Notes: generated by a model from the sequence alone, not told the origin. Counted from the stretch's first letter, positions 9,177 through 21,725 are shown. The stretch: 64,000 bases of DNA from Pseudomonadales bacterium (GCA_012103535.1 WLWQ01000002.1:1214198-1278197); one strand, 5' to 3'. Numbers and translations are program-made.

Positions 9177-11171
9177 CTAACTAATATTTTCCCGTAAAGG
9201 CAGTCGAATAAAAAATTCACTGCCTTGATTTGGGCTCGATTCAAAAGTTATTTCGCCGCCTAATTTTTCTACCATTCGTTTAACGATGACTAATCCCAGT
9301 CCAGTTCCTTCTGGTTCTTTTTCAGAGCCTGGGTCTTCTTTTGCGAATTCTTTAAACATGCGCTTCTGAAACTCTTCACTCATACCCTTGCCAGTGTCCT
9401 GAATATAAATCTCAATTCCGAGTCGGCGTTTAAAATAGACGGCTTTATAGCCTATTCTGATGTTTCCCTTTTCCGTGAATTTGATGGCATTGGTGATGAC
9501 ATTAACCAGGGCATGCTGGAGGCGTGATTTATCGGTTTGTACCAATAGATTGGTCGATGCAAACTCGGTAGTCAAATCAAGGCCTTTTTCCATCGCAGTA
9601 GGAAGCAGCATGTCCTTAACTTCCGAAAGGAAATGGGTCATCTCTACCAATTCAAATTCTGGTTCGAAGTTGTCAGATTCAAGCTCCGCCATTTCCAGCA
9701 AATCGTTAATGAGGTTGTGTAGATGGTCACTCTGGCGAATAACAGTTGTTACATGCTGTTTAGTTGGCTCGTCGAGTTTGTTCGATTGGGCGGCCAGCAA
9801 TCTTTTCGAATTCGCCAGGATTAAATGTACGGGGGTTAAAAATTCTCTCGACACGTTCTTGAGAAAATCGCCTTTTGCCTTGGTTTCCATTCGAGCTTGT
9901 GCGAATTCTTCATTTTTACCTCTCGCATACTCCGCTAATGACATTAGCAGGGAAATCGCTGCAAGTATCATCAACATGTAACCCAGCAATGAGGAAGTTT
10001 CGCTGCGCTCGATAAAGGAGAATTTGTAAGCGAGCATAGAGGCATAGGCGAGAATTATTAGTGCCCAGCTGCAAAACATATAGATTGCAACCCGTGATCC
10101 CTGGATTGCAGAAATCCCTGCCAGCGCAAACACGGTTAGTGCAATAACCAGGCCGATATAAATCATCACCAATACGTTTTCGCTGCTTATTTGATCAAAC
10201 GGTATGACTGCGAAGTAAACTGCAGAGGGCATCATTGCAAATGCCAGAAAGCGCAGGACGATATCGATAGAATCACGATAACGAGCTTCAAAGCTTAAGG
10301 ATTGTCCTACCAGGCAGATGCTCGAAATTAAGATGGCGCTGGAAATGTAAGTTATGCGGTTATTTAACTCTCCAACATCTCCCCACATCCATACTCTGCC
10401 CATGCCAGTTTGAGAAAGGAAAAACAGAATACTGCCGCCGAAGAATAGAGAATAACCAAGAAACAGTTTTTCTTGAAAATAGTAGTAGAGAATTGCGCAG
10501 ACGCCAAAGCACAAAAAGAAAAAGACAAAGAAACCACCGAAGAAAGTAAGTTGACCCTGCTGCTCAACTGCCAGCAGGTTCATGGTTGAGAGAGTAAGAG
10601 GAACCTCAACGCCAGATTGAGAATAGGCCCTGAAAAAAATTCTCGTTTCCTGATTCTCTGGAGCGAGCTCAAATGGAACGAGCTCAAATGGAACAACAGG
10701 TATTCGATAAGGTTGATCCAATTCAGAAAATGGAATGGTGTCGCCTGCAACCCGATGTAGTATCAGACCATTCTGATCGACGAAATAGAAATCGAGTCGA
10801 TCAAGGCTGGGGGCGTCAATACTGAGTACTAAGTCTTCATCCAGCATCTGCTCCCCGGTGAGAATGATGCAGAACCAATGTGCTGAGGAAGACAGTCCAA
10901 GAGTTGGTACAGCTTGGGTTGAACGTTGCCAGGGAAGATCCGGATCCATTATGTCGGCAATCGTTAAATTGTCATCGACATCTTCGTAATAATCGAGGTA
11001 CTGGCCTAAAACCACAGGCAACTGATTTTGAGTAATGTTTAGTTCAGCCGCCCACAGTTGTCCAGCTGGAAACAGCGCAACCACCAATGCAATCCCGATG
11101 AAGAAAGCAATGATGAGAGACTTTGCTTGTTGACGAATTTGCAGAAACTGCCTGTGGGGCATGATTTTCAT
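9177..11171 (-). CDS. 7TMR-DISM sensor kinase-like protein lacking the H-box histidine
   Basis: A 664-residue membrane protein. A signal-anchor (about 17-42) leads to a periplasmic 7TMR-DISM extracellular domain (about 45-195), seven hydrophobic segments (about 205-400), a HisKA-like coiled-coil and a HATPase domain. The ATP site is intact: VITNAIKFT (N box), IQDTGKGM (G1), EGTGLGLVIVKRM (G2). The H-box reads FLKNVSREFLTP, where family members have SHE: Arg442 (codon AGA at 9848-9846) replaces the phosphoacceptor His. There is no receiver or Hpt domain and no response regulator beside it. It may be a pseudokinase that allosterically controls another kinase, or may have lost function. Confidence 0.9.
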   Translation of the reverse strand: MKIMPHRQFLQIRQQAKSLIIAFFIGIALVVALFPAGQLWAAELNITQNQLPVVLGQYLDYYEDVDDNLTIADIMDPDLPWQRSTQAVPTLGLSSSAHWFCIILTGEQMLDEDLVLSIDAPSLDRLDFYFVDQNGLILHRVAGDTIPFSELDQPYRIPVVPFELVPFELAPENQETRIFFRAYSQSGVEVPLTLSTMNLLAVEQQGQLTFFGGFFVFFFLCFGVCAILYYYFQEKLFLGYSLFFGGSILFFLSQTGMGRVWMWGDVGELNNRITYISSAILISSICLVGQSLSFEARYRDSIDIVLRFLAFAMMPSAVYFAVIPFDQISSENVLVMIYIGLVIALTVFALAGISAIQGSRVAIYMFCSWALIILAYASMLAYKFSFIERSETSSLLGYMLMILAAISLLMSLAEYARGKNEEFAQARMETKAKGDFLKNVSREFLTPVHLILANSKRLLAAQSNKLDEPTKQHVTTVIRQSDHLHNLINDLLEMAELESDNFEPEFELVEMTHFLSEVKDMLLPTAMEKGLDLTTEFASTNLLVQTDKSRLQHALVNVITNAIKFTEKGNIRIGYKAVYFKRRLGIEIYIQDTGKGMSEEFQKRMFKEFAKEDPGSEKEPEGTGLGLVIVKRMVEKLGGEITFESSPNQGSEFFIRLPLRENIS
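10664..10693. repeat. 15-bp tandem duplication inside the sensor gene
   Basis: Two perfect, adjacent copies of a 15-base unit (CGAGCTCAAATGGAA on the plus strand) lie in the part of the sensor-kinase gene coding for the periplasmic domain. On the coding strand they give VPFEL twice in succession. The duplication keeps the frame and, with no divergence between copies, looks recent. Confidence 0.95.
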
Positions 11172-11328
11172 AATCCAGATTGCCGAACCGCTGCATTATA
11201 AGTCACCTCAAGCCCTACGGGTTACGAATTCGGGAATAGCTGGGAAAAATTCGGCATTTGTTGACTAATTTCTGTAACCATGTGACATTGCGCAGCTATT
11301 TCTAGTGAGTGTGATGGGAAGTAAGTCC

Positions 11329-13506
11329 ATGAAATTACGACTAATTAATCTGTTTTTCGCCCTGAGTTTAGTGGCAGCGTGTACTGAACAAGAACAGCAG
11401 GCCAGTACTATGGGTTCTGAGGGAATTGGAGATTCTGAAGTGGCATCAAGCGAAACCATTATGGCTGTGGAAAATCCCTTTTTCCAGGAAAGTCCGCTCT
11501 ACATGAATTACCCTCAATTTGATCTTATTACCAATGAACATTATCTGCCGGCATTCGAAAGAGGAATGGAGGAGAACTTGGTAGAGATTGAGGCGATTGC
11601 AGGGCAAGCAGAAGATCCAAGTTTTGAAAATACAATTATTCAGATGGAATTAGCTGGAGAGCTGTTAAATCGAGTCGCTACTGTTTTCTTTGCTTTATCC
11701 AGTGCTCACACTAATGATGAGATTCAAGCGCTTGACCGGGATTTAGCGCCCCAATTATCTGCACACCAAGATGCAATATTGCTTAATAGAAATTTGTTCG
11801 CTCGCGTTGATACCCTGTATCAACAACGAGAAGATCTTGAATTAGATGCGGAGTCAATTCGTTTGCTCGAGGATTATCATGTTGATTTCGTTCGTGCCGG
11901 CGCTTCATTAACTGAAGAGCAACAAGAGCGCATGAAAGAGCTCAATGCAGAAATTGCAGTTCTACAGACTCAGTTTAGTCAAAACATCTTAAGCGAAGTA
12001 AATGAAGTTGCGATTGTTGTTAACAGCCGTGAAGAACTAACTGGCTTAAGCGAAGCTCGAATCGAAGCAGCAGCTGATGAAGCCATCTCGCGAGGGCTAG
12101 AAGGCCAGTTTGTCATTCCTCTATTGAATACCAGCGGCCAGCCGCCATTGGCTAATCTACAAAATCGAGCACTAAGGGAACGTATCCATACAACTTCACT
12201 AGACCGTGGAAGTAGCGGAGGTGAATTTGATAATCGCCAGATACTTTCCGATGTTCTGCGCTTAAGAGCCGAAAGGGCGCAACTATTAGGTTACAACAAT
12301 CACGCACAATACATTTTGGAAGAGCAGACTGCGCAAACCGTTGAAGCGGTAAATCAGCGCCTCGGTGAGTTAGCACCCCCGGCAGTTGCCAATGCAAGCA
12401 GAGAGGCCGCCGATTTACAGCAGATGATTGTCGATGATGATCAAGACTTTCTATTAGCATCCTGGGATTGGGATTTTTACACCGAACGTCTCCGTGCCGC
12501 CCGCTTTGACTTCGACGCGAATCAATTACGCCCTTATTTCGAAGTAGACAATGTGCTTCAGCGCGGGGTGTTCTTCTCAGCTGAAAAATTGTTTGGAATT
12601 ACTTTCCAAGAGCGCACCGACCTGCCGATTTATCAGGAAGACGTCAGAGTGTTTGAGGTTTTTGATGCCGATGGAGAAACATTGGCTTTGTTTATCGCAG
12701 ATTTTTATGCACGACCTAGCAAGCGTGGCGGCGCCTGGATGAATGCCTATATTTCACAAAGTGGATTACAGGGTACTCAGCCAATAGTGGCGAATCACCT
12801 CAATATAACCAAGCCACCGGAAGGCGAACCAACTCTGCTAACTTTTGATGAAGTGACCACCATGTTTCATGAATTTGGTCACGCCTTACATGGCATGTTT
12901 TCCAATGTAGAGTATCCATCGTTTGCTGGTACTCGGGTTCCACGGGATTTTGTTGAGTATCCAAGCCAGGTAAATGAAATGTGGTCCACCTGGCCTGAGG
13001 TTTTGGAAAACTACGCCGTACATTTTGAAACCGGTGAGCCAATGCCGATTGAGTTACTGGATAAAGTCTTATCCACCCAGACCTTTAATCAAGGATTTTC
13101 AACCACCGAGTATCTTGCAGCCTCGATTGTGGATCAGGCATTGCATCAATTAGGTCCAGAGGAGGTTCCATCCGCCGCTGAAATCATGGATTTTGAAGCA
13201 GCCGCGCTGGAAGCATCGGGAATCGCAATGGAAGAAGTTCCACCCCGTTATCGCGCTACCTATTTCAATCACATAATGGGTGGATACTCCGCTGGCTATT
13301 ACTCTTATATCTGGAGTGAGGTACTGGATGCGGACACCGTTGAATGGTTTAAAGAGAACGATGGTCTGCTGCGAGAAAACGGCGATCACTTTCGCAATAC
13401 TTTGTTATCTCGCGGTGGTAGTGAAGAGGCCATGCAGTTGTTTAGAAATTTTCGCGGCAGAGATGCGGAGATTGCACCTTTACTCATTCGCAGAGGTTTA
13501 AACTAG
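11329..13506 (+). CDS. dcp: M3 family peptidase, peptidyl-dipeptidase Dcp-like lipoprotein
   Basis: A zinc metallopeptidase of about 725 residues. The active site is H514-E-F-G-H518 in TMFHEFGHALHG, followed by GTRVPRDFVEYPSQVNE, the signature of the Dcp branch, which removes dipeptides from peptide C-termini. The N-terminus is a lipoprotein signal with lipobox LVAAC (Cys about residue 18), so the enzyme is predicted to be membrane-anchored, probably periplasmic, unlike cytosolic OpdA. ATG 11329 is chosen because it gives a compact lipoprotein signal; GTG 11305 and ATG 11314 are in frame upstream. The gene converges on holA with only 6 bp between. Confidence 0.92.
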   Translation: MKLRLINLFFALSLVAACTEQEQQASTMGSEGIGDSEVASSETIMAVENPFFQESPLYMNYPQFDLITNEHYLPAFERGMEENLVEIEAIAGQAEDPSFENTIIQMELAGELLNRVATVFFALSSAHTNDEIQALDRDLAPQLSAHQDAILLNRNLFARVDTLYQQREDLELDAESIRLLEDYHVDFVRAGASLTEEQQERMKELNAEIAVLQTQFSQNILSEVNEVAIVVNSREELTGLSEARIEAAADEAISRGLEGQFVIPLLNTSGQPPLANLQNRALRERIHTTSLDRGSSGGEFDNRQILSDVLRLRAERAQLLGYNNHAQYILEEQTAQTVEAVNQRLGELAPPAVANASREAADLQQMIVDDDQDFLLASWDWDFYTERLRAARFDFDANQLRPYFEVDNVLQRGVFFSAEKLFGITFQERTDLPIYQEDVRVFEVFDADGETLALFIADFYARPSKRGGAWMNAYISQSGLQGTQPIVANHLNITKPPEGEPTLLTFDEVTTMFHEFGHALHGMFSNVEYPSFAGTRVPRDFVEYPSQVNEMWSTWPEVLENYAVHFETGEPMPIELLDKVLSTQTFNQGFSTTEYLAASIVDQALHQLGPEEVPSAAEIMDFEAAALEASGIAMEEVPPRYRATYFNHIMGGYSAGYYSYIWSEVLDADTVEWFKENDGLLRENGDHFRNTLLSRGGSEEAMQLFRNFRGRDAEIAPLLIRRGLN

Positions 13507-13512
13507 TCTTCC

Positions 13513-14559
13513 TTAACCAACATGCTGCATGGACGCAGTTTGTTGACCGCCAAGATCTAAGCTAAGTCGGCTAATTTCGTCCCAGGGATTGGCTGAGGAC
13601 ATGCCTTTAATGGCTTGATCAATCAGTCGAGCGTGGTTTAGTAAGCGCCATATATCTGCTGCGTGTAATCTCTGTATGGCTCCTCCTACCGCTTGTTTGC
13701 GATTAAACCAGACATGGTGTGATTGCATAATCGCGTTGACCCCCTGTTCTTGTTGGCGCTTCTCGATCATAGGAAGTAACAGGCGTAGCTCTCTCGTTAT
13801 TGCGTTTAAAACGAGCAAAGGGAAGATTCCTTCTTCCTGCAAACTGGCAAGAATTTTCTGGCATCGGTTCGCATCACCGACTAGTGCCGCATCCACCAGG
13901 TTATAAACGTTGTAACGGGAACTGTCCGCGATTACCTGCATGACGGTTTTCGCGTCGAGATTTATTGCAGCGCCTTCTTCACTATTAGCCAGTAATTTTA
14001 GCTTCTCGATTTCCTGCATTGCTGCCAGCAAATTCCCTTCTACTTTATCGCTTAATACTTGCAGAGCGGCGCCATCTGCATTTATGCCTTCCCGCAACAA
14101 CCTTTGTGATAGCCAGTTCGCAAGCCCATCTTTATTAATAGGCCATATTTGTACTATCGCAGATTTAGGTTCAATGGCTTTGAACCATTTAGTATTCATG
14201 ACTCCCGCTTCCAGCTTGGGGCTGGATATCAGTAGAACATTGTCGGGATTGTCTTCTTCTACAAATTCCTGAATTGCCTGTTTGCCGCTCTCATCAAGCT
14301 TTGAGCTGGCAAGCCTCAACTCGAATGTTTTCTTTTCCGCGAACAGGGAAAGATTGCCAGCGGATTGCGTGAAATTCTCCCACTTAAATCCTCGCTCCAC
14401 GTTGAAAATTTCTCTTTCGATAAAGCCAGCATTTCGATAGTGCAATCGAATAGAGTCTGCAGATTCCTGCAACAACAATGGTTCATCACCGGCGAGCCAG
14501 TACAAATTATAGGAGCTTGAAGATAGAGTTCGGGCGAGCTGTTCGACTTTTAATTTCAT
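13513..14559 (-). CDS. holA: DNA polymerase III delta subunit HolA
   Basis: The delta subunit opens the beta sliding clamp within the clamp loader. The 348-residue length and motifs (LYWLAGDEPLLLQESADSIR near the N-terminus, REIFNVERGFKWENF, SLFAEKKTFELRL, NLLAAMQEIEKLKLL, SSRYNVYNLVDAALVGD) match HolA. It is the last gene of leuS-lptE-holA, a conserved gammaproteobacterial order, with 57 bp between lptE and holA. Confidence 0.95.
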   Translation of the reverse strand: MKLKVEQLARTLSSSSYNLYWLAGDEPLLLQESADSIRLHYRNAGFIEREIFNVERGFKWENFTQSAGNLSLFAEKKTFELRLASSKLDESGKQAIQEFVEEDNPDNVLLISSPKLEAGVMNTKWFKAIEPKSAIVQIWPINKDGLANWLSQRLLREGINADGAALQVLSDKVEGNLLAAMQEIEKLKLLANSEEGAAINLDAKTVMQVIADSSRYNVYNLVDAALVGDANRCQKILASLQEEGIFPLLVLNAITRELRLLLPMIEKRQQEQGVNAIMQSHHVWFNRKQAVGGAIQRLHAADIWRLLNHARLIDQAIKGMSSANPWDEISRLSLDLGGQQTASMQHVG

Positions 14560-14616
14560 ATGAGCACGAATTCCGCTGATTGCTTGAGCGAATTTGGTGT
14601 AATTTGAAGGCTAGGC

Positions 14617-15132
14617 CTAGCCTTCAACCGCTTCTAATCTGCGCATAACTTGATTAACAAGTTCGCGCCGCATTTCCGCCGCGATGATTTCAACTTCTTC
14701 GCGGTTGCCGGCAATATTCTCGATGTCTTCAAAGTAGGTGCGATCGACGAATAATGTTTCGGGTTCAATTAGCATCTGATTCGACTGACCCAAGGCAATT
14801 GTTATCGACAGTCGCATTTCGTATTGGGCGGCTCGCGCTCGCGGGTTTACTGTCACTGGTCTGGAGTTGACCTGCTCATTACCCACCGCCAATACAGGAG
14901 TGGTTGAAGCTAATAACTCGGCTTCGGATGCTAATGTAAGTTCGGTGGAAACATCCGCGACTTCCAGACTGCGTCGCAACAGGCGGGAAAATTCACTATT
15001 GGGTTGAGCTAGACTGAGCTGAAGAGCGTCGAAGCGTGAACTAATGACATCACTGCCCCGTAGAGAGTAGCCACAACTGATTAAACTGCCGGCAACAATC
15101 AATAGCAATAGAGTTCTATTAAAGCAGGTCAT
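14617..15132 (-). CDS. lptE: LPS-assembly lipoprotein LptE
   Basis: LptE plugs the LptD barrel and helps deliver lipopolysaccharide to the outer leaflet of the outer membrane. The 171-residue protein has a lipoprotein signal ending in lipobox SLISC (Cys20), then GYSLRG, the usual start of mature LptE. Position between leuS and holA, five bases after leuS, strongly supports the call because overall LptE sequence is poorly conserved. Confidence 0.92.
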   Translation of the reverse strand: MTCFNRTLLLLIVAGSLISCGYSLRGSDVISSRFDALQLSLAQPNSEFSRLLRRSLEVADVSTELTLASEAELLASTTPVLAVGNEQVNSRPVTVNPRARAAQYEMRLSITIALGQSNQMLIEPETLFVDRTYFEDIENIAGNREEVEIIAAEMRRELVNQVMRRLEAVEG

Positions 15133-15137
15133 AGATC

Positions 15138-17687
<2,550 letters not shown>

Positions 17688-17720
17688 TCAACAGGTAGGC
17701 CTTGCAACTAATTCATAGTG

Positions 17721-17746
17721 CCAAGAAGGCCGTTAATGGCCCTTGG
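17721..17746. other. Hairpin between corC and leuS
   Basis: An inverted repeat with arms CCAAG/CTTGG and GGCC/GGCC, a two-base bulge (AA) and a six-base loop sits in the 100-bp gap where lnt is found in many relatives. No T-run follows on either strand, so it is not a standard intrinsic terminator. It could slow or process the transcript between the two gene blocks. Confidence 0.5.
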
Positions 17747-17769
17747 TTGGGCTAGGGGGAGATAATCTT

Positions 17770-18636
17770 TTAGCTTTGCTTTTTCCTTATATTGACCAGC
17801 GTCGAGGTGACTTTAATTAACTTAATCTGCCTGTTATCGGCATTGAGAATGGTGATTAGGAAGGGGCCAATATTTACCGTCTCTCCGCGCTCCGGAATAT
17901 GACCAAATTGCTGTAAAACCAGGCCGCCTATAGTAGTAAATTCCTGATCGCTTAATTCAGTATCAAAATACTCATTGAACTCATCCAGAGGAGTAAGCGC
18001 TTTGACAATATGATTTTCGTCATCGAACTTTTTAATAAAATCATCGTTGTCGACATCGGTCTCGTCTTCTATTTCACCGACCATTTGCTCCAGCACATCT
18101 TCAATTGTCACTACACCGCAGACGCTTCCGTATTCATCGATGGCTATGGCCATATGTTGTCGGGTTTCCCTGAATTCCTTCAAGAGCATATTCAAGCGCT
18201 TGCTTTCTGGGACAAAGGTGGCAGGTCGCACCACATCTTTAATGTCTAGCTTTTCCGTGTTCCCATTTAAAATAAGAGGGAGAAGGTCCTTTGCTAATAA
18301 AATACCCAAAATATTGTCAACATTTTCACCAATAACAGGAAAACGCGAGTGAGATGCCTTGGATACCAGGTCAATAATTTCGTTGGGAGAGAGTTTCGCC
18401 GGAACAGTGACTACCTGCGAGCGGGGGATCATAATATCCCGCACTTGCATGCTGGATACTTGCAGCGCACCCTCAATTATACTCAGGGCGTCAGCATCAA
18501 GTACCTGATCTTGTTCGGCGTTTCGCAGAACCTCAAGAAGGCTCTTAGTATCGGTGGGTTCGTCTGAAAATACCTGTGCAATTTTATCGATCCAAGATTT
18601 AGGCCTCGGATCGATGCTAGATTGGTCGTCAGTCAT
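17770..18636 (-). CDS. corC: CorC/YbeX family CBS-domain protein
   Basis: A 288-residue cytosolic protein with an N-terminal linker, a CBS pair (starting VRDIMIPRSQVVTVPA, about residues 67-195) and a C-terminal transporter-associated CorC/HlyC domain (about 205-285). The family is linked to magnesium and cobalt homeostasis and to ribosome-related stress with YbeY and PhoH. No DUF21 membrane domain is present, so this is the short soluble form. It belongs to the miaB-phoH-ybeY-corC block; lnt, which usually follows, is absent here. Confidence 0.93.
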   Translation of the reverse strand: MTDDQSSIDPRPKSWIDKIAQVFSDEPTDTKSLLEVLRNAEQDQVLDADALSIIEGALQVSSMQVRDIMIPRSQVVTVPAKLSPNEIIDLVSKASHSRFPVIGENVDNILGILLAKDLLPLILNGNTEKLDIKDVVRPATFVPESKRLNMLLKEFRETRQHMAIAIDEYGSVCGVVTIEDVLEQMVGEIEDETDVDNDDFIKKFDDENHIVKALTPLDEFNEYFDTELSDQEFTTIGGLVLQQFGHIPERGETVNIGPFLITILNADNRQIKLIKVTSTLVNIRKKQS

Positions 18637-18676
18637 GCGCTGGTTTCTCGTACTCTCCTGAGTTTTCCGCTTCGGA

Positions 18677-19150
18677 TTACCCTATCAAATAAGGATTCGG
18701 GAATCCAAGTTTTTCAAGGGTATTCACCTCATGAGTTTCCATGAGTTCGGCTTCGGATTCGTTGGAATGATCGAATCCGCTTAAGTGCAAAGCCCCGTGA
18801 ATCAACATATGGGCCCAATGTGCGTTCAGTGTCTTACCCTGTTGCTCCGCTTCGTCCTGGATGATTTGCGGGCAAACTATGATGTCTCCTAAAGGCCTGA
18901 ATTCCAGTGATTCTGCCAATTCGTCGGGAAAATTAGCTGGGAATGAGAGCACATTCGTTGGCTTCTCTTTTCCTCGATAGTTTTTGTTCAGCTCGCCAGA
19001 CTCCGACTCTTCCACAAAGCGCAAACTAATCGAATAATTGGAATCAACCGCAATACCTTTTAGTGCTGCAATAATCCAGCGCTGACAGTCTTCGATAGGT
19101 GGAATCCAAACAGAGTCGCAAGCGTTGCTGCACTCAATTGTCACGTTCAT
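18677..19150 (-). CDS. ybeY: Endoribonuclease YbeY
   Basis: YbeY is a zinc-dependent RNase acting in 16S rRNA 3'-end maturation and ribosome quality control. The metal site HGALHLSGFDH fits the family pattern HGxLHLxGxDH, and FVEESESGELNKNYRGKEKPTNVLSFP is the other signature. I chose ATG 19150 (157 residues, family length about 155). The frame is open to 19285, but that would bury the gene far into phoH. With this start it overlaps the phoH 3' end by 17 bp, as commonly seen, implying coupled translation. Confidence 0.95.
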   Translation of the reverse strand: MNVTIECSNACDSVWIPPIEDCQRWIIAALKGIAVDSNYSISLRFVEESESGELNKNYRGKEKPTNVLSFPANFPDELAESLEFRPLGDIIVCPQIIQDEAEQQGKTLNAHWAHMLIHGALHLSGFDHSNESEAELMETHEVNTLEKLGFPNPYLIG

Positions 19151-20162
19151 TAAGTTGTGAAGACTCTTGAGTGGTAAGTTGGGATACGGAATTGCGATCG
19201 AATTCATCGTAGGCTTCAACAATTTTCTGCACGAGCCGGTGACGAACAACATCTTTCGCATTGAAATAGGTAAATCCGATTTCATTTATTCCTTCTAAAA
19301 CCTTGCTTACTTGTACCAGACCGGAGCGAGTTCCTTTAGGAAGGTCGATTTGTGTTACGTCACCGGTAATCACCGCTGTCGACCCAAATCCAATTCGAGT
19401 TAAAAACATTTTCATTTGAGCGCTGGTAGTGTTTTGACTTTCATCGAGAATGATAAATGAGTTATTAAGAGTTCTGCCTCGCATATAGGCCAGTGGCGCA
19501 ACCTCAATAACGTTTTTTTCAATCAAGCGAGCGACTTTTTCGAATCCCAGCATTTCGTACAACGCGTCATAGAGAGGTCTTAAATAAGGGTCAATTTTCT
19601 GGGCGAGGTCACCAGGTAGAAATCCAAGTTTCTCTCCAGCCTCAACGGCAGGTCTGACCAGTAAGACACGATTAACTTTTTCTTTAACCAGTGCTTCCAC
19701 AGCGCAGGCAACTGCAAGATAAGTTTTACCAGTACCGGCAGGGCCTATACCGAAATTTATATCGTGTTGACGAATACTTCGGACATAGTGTTTTTGATGC
19801 TTGCTCCTTGGCTTAATGGACGAGCGCGGAGTTTTAATCAGTAGACTATCGATTTCGTCATCGGAGCTCGATTCTGCCTCATCGTCTTCAGTGAGGCGGA
19901 TTTCCCGCAATGCCAAATGCACCATGTTCGGGTTCAATAGATTGCCATTTTCGGTGGCTAAATACAGTGATTCCAAAATATGACGGCCGTCAGCGATCGC
20001 AGCTTCAGATCCGGATAAATGGAATACATTACCCCGCTGGCGGATGCTTAAGGCCAGGTCGGATTCTATTTGCTGAATATGTTCGTTGAGTCGCCCGCAA
20101 AGGTTGGAGAGGCGCTGCGCATTATCGGGCAATAGCGTCAGGCTGAGGGTCTGGTCGGTCAT
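19134..20162 (-). CDS. ybeZ: PhoH-like ATPase (YbeZ)
   Basis: A 342-residue P-loop protein with Walker A GPAGTGKT at residues 140-147, LLVRPAVEAGEKLGFLPGD, and Walker B-type FIILDESQNTT with ITGDVTQIDLP further on. The N-terminal third resembles a KH-like region. PhoH proteins are ATPases or RNA helicase-like enzymes that work with YbeY. Co-location with miaB, ybeY and corC is the standard gammaproteobacterial order. Confidence 0.95.
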   Translation of the reverse strand: MTDQTLSLTLLPDNAQRLSNLCGRLNEHIQQIESDLALSIRQRGNVFHLSGSEAAIADGRHILESLYLATENGNLLNPNMVHLALREIRLTEDDEAESSSDDEIDSLLIKTPRSSIKPRSKHQKHYVRSIRQHDINFGIGPAGTGKTYLAVACAVEALVKEKVNRVLLVRPAVEAGEKLGFLPGDLAQKIDPYLRPLYDALYEMLGFEKVARLIEKNVIEVAPLAYMRGRTLNNSFIILDESQNTTSAQMKMFLTRIGFGSTAVITGDVTQIDLPKGTRSGLVQVSKVLEGINEIGFTYFNAKDVVRHRLVQKIVEAYDEFDRNSVSQLTTQESSQLNERDN

Positions 20163-20241
20163 GCAGGAACGGAATTCCTCTCAATCTTGGTGGGCCAAGT
20201 ATAACAATGAAATTCGGGAAATATTCAATTAATTTCGGTAT

Positions 20242-21585
20242 TTATAGCGTACCCAACAGGGAATTAGGCAATGCGTCTGTGATCTGAACCTGGGTGAACT
20301 GGCCAATCAGACCAGGGTTATCGCAGGGAAAATTTACAACGCGATTATTCTCAGTCCTACCCTGTAGTTCATTGGCTTTTTTCTTGGATACCCCTGTTAC
20401 CAGCACGGTTTGCTCGGTTCCTAGCATGCTCTCGCTTATGGCAGTGGCTTGTTTCACAATCTGAGACTGGAGCGTGGCCAGGCGATGCTTCTTCTCTTGT
20501 TCTGGTGTTTCATCTTTCAGTTCTGCTGCCGGAGTTCCCGGTCTGGCACTGTATATAAAGCTGAAAGAAGTATCGAAGCCAATCTCGATAATTAGATTCA
20601 TCGTATCTTCAAAGTCTTTATTGGTTTCCCCTGGGAATCCAACGATGAAATCAGACGAAAGACTAATGCCGGGTCGACTGGCAACGATCTTGCGAATTAT
20701 AGATTTGTACTCAAGTGCAGTATGACCACGCTTCATGGCTGCAAGTATTCGATCACTACCACTTTGTACTGGCAAATGTAAGTGGGATACCAGTTCAGGT
20801 ACTTCGTCGTAAGCTTTAATCAGGTTCTCATTAAATTCCACGGGGTGAGAGGTGGTGAATCGAACCCGATCGATGCCGGCAATGTAATTGATTAATAATG
20901 CAAGATCGACTAGCTGCCCCTCATGGGAAAGACCTCGATAGGCATTTACATTCTGACCGAGAAGATTAATCTCTCGCACGCCTTGTTCCGCGAGATGAAC
21001 TGCTTCTGCCAATACGTCATCTAAGGGTCTGCTGACTTCTTCGCCGCGGGTATAAGGTACTACGCAGAAGCTGCAGTATTTGCTGCAGCCTTCCATAACC
21101 GTTAGAAATGCCTGGCAGGAATCTGCTTCTGGTTGCGGCAATCGATCGAATTTTTCGATTTCCGGAAAGCTGATATCAACCACGGGTTTGCCATTGGCTG
21201 AGTCATCGAGCATTTCCGGTAATTTGTGCAATGTTTGCGGACCGAATACAACGTCAACAAACGGCGCTCGCTTGCCGATTGCCTCGCCTTCTTGACTGGC
21301 AACACAGCCACCTACAGCTATTTTTAGTTCAGGGTTTTCTTCTTTCAGACTGCGCCAGCGTCCCAGTTGATGGAACACTTTTTCCTGGGCTTTTTCCCGT
21401 ATTGAGCAGGTATTTAGCAACAAAAGATCGGCCTCTTCAGGATTGCTTACCAATTCGGCTCCTTGCTCTTCCTTGAGTAGATCAAGCATGCGCGCAGAAT
21501 CGTATTCATTCATCTGACATCCATGGGTCTTAATGAATACCTTGCGGGTTGCGCTATGCATCGCTTTGTTTGACTGGGTTTTCAA
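20242..21585 (-). CDS. miaB: tRNA-2-methylthio-N6-dimethylallyladenosine synthase MiaB
   Basis: Radical SAM methylthiotransferase that adds the 2-methylthio group to i6A37 in tRNAs. The 447-residue protein has the N-terminal methylthiotransferase cluster cysteines C23, C60 and C94 ([26 protein letters not shown]), the radical SAM triad C167, C171, C174 (CSKYCSFC) and a C-terminal TRAM region (about 375-440). All six cluster cysteines are present. It heads the miaB-phoH-ybeY-corC block. Confidence 0.97.
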   Translation of the reverse strand: MKTQSNKAMHSATRKVFIKTHGCQMNEYDSARMLDLLKEEQGAELVSNPEEADLLLLNTCSIREKAQEKVFHQLGRWRSLKEENPELKIAVGGCVASQEGEAIGKRAPFVDVVFGPQTLHKLPEMLDDSANGKPVVDISFPEIEKFDRLPQPEADSCQAFLTVMEGCSKYCSFCVVPYTRGEEVSRPLDDVLAEAVHLAEQGVREINLLGQNVNAYRGLSHEGQLVDLALLINYIAGIDRVRFTTSHPVEFNENLIKAYDEVPELVSHLHLPVQSGSDRILAAMKRGHTALEYKSIIRKIVASRPGISLSSDFIVGFPGETNKDFEDTMNLIIEIGFDTSFSFIYSARPGTPAAELKDETPEQEKKHRLATLQSQIVKQATAISESMLGTEQTVLVTGVSKKKANELQGRTENNRVVNFPCDNPGLIGQFTQVQITDALPNSLLGTL

Positions 21586-21725
21586 AGTATAAAATCTTTG
21601 GCATTTGAAAAAGGCTGCGAATTATAACAGCAGCTTGCACGGGCCATAAGTCGAACGAGCAATAATAGTTGGCTTATTTGGATACAATTACTTGAAATTC
21701 ATGTAATTAGCCTGATATTAGGGTT

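Noticed and set aside
19151..19285. Longer YbeY start at 19285
   Set aside because: It would lie deep in phoH and exceed family length; ATG 19150 gives the usual short overlap.
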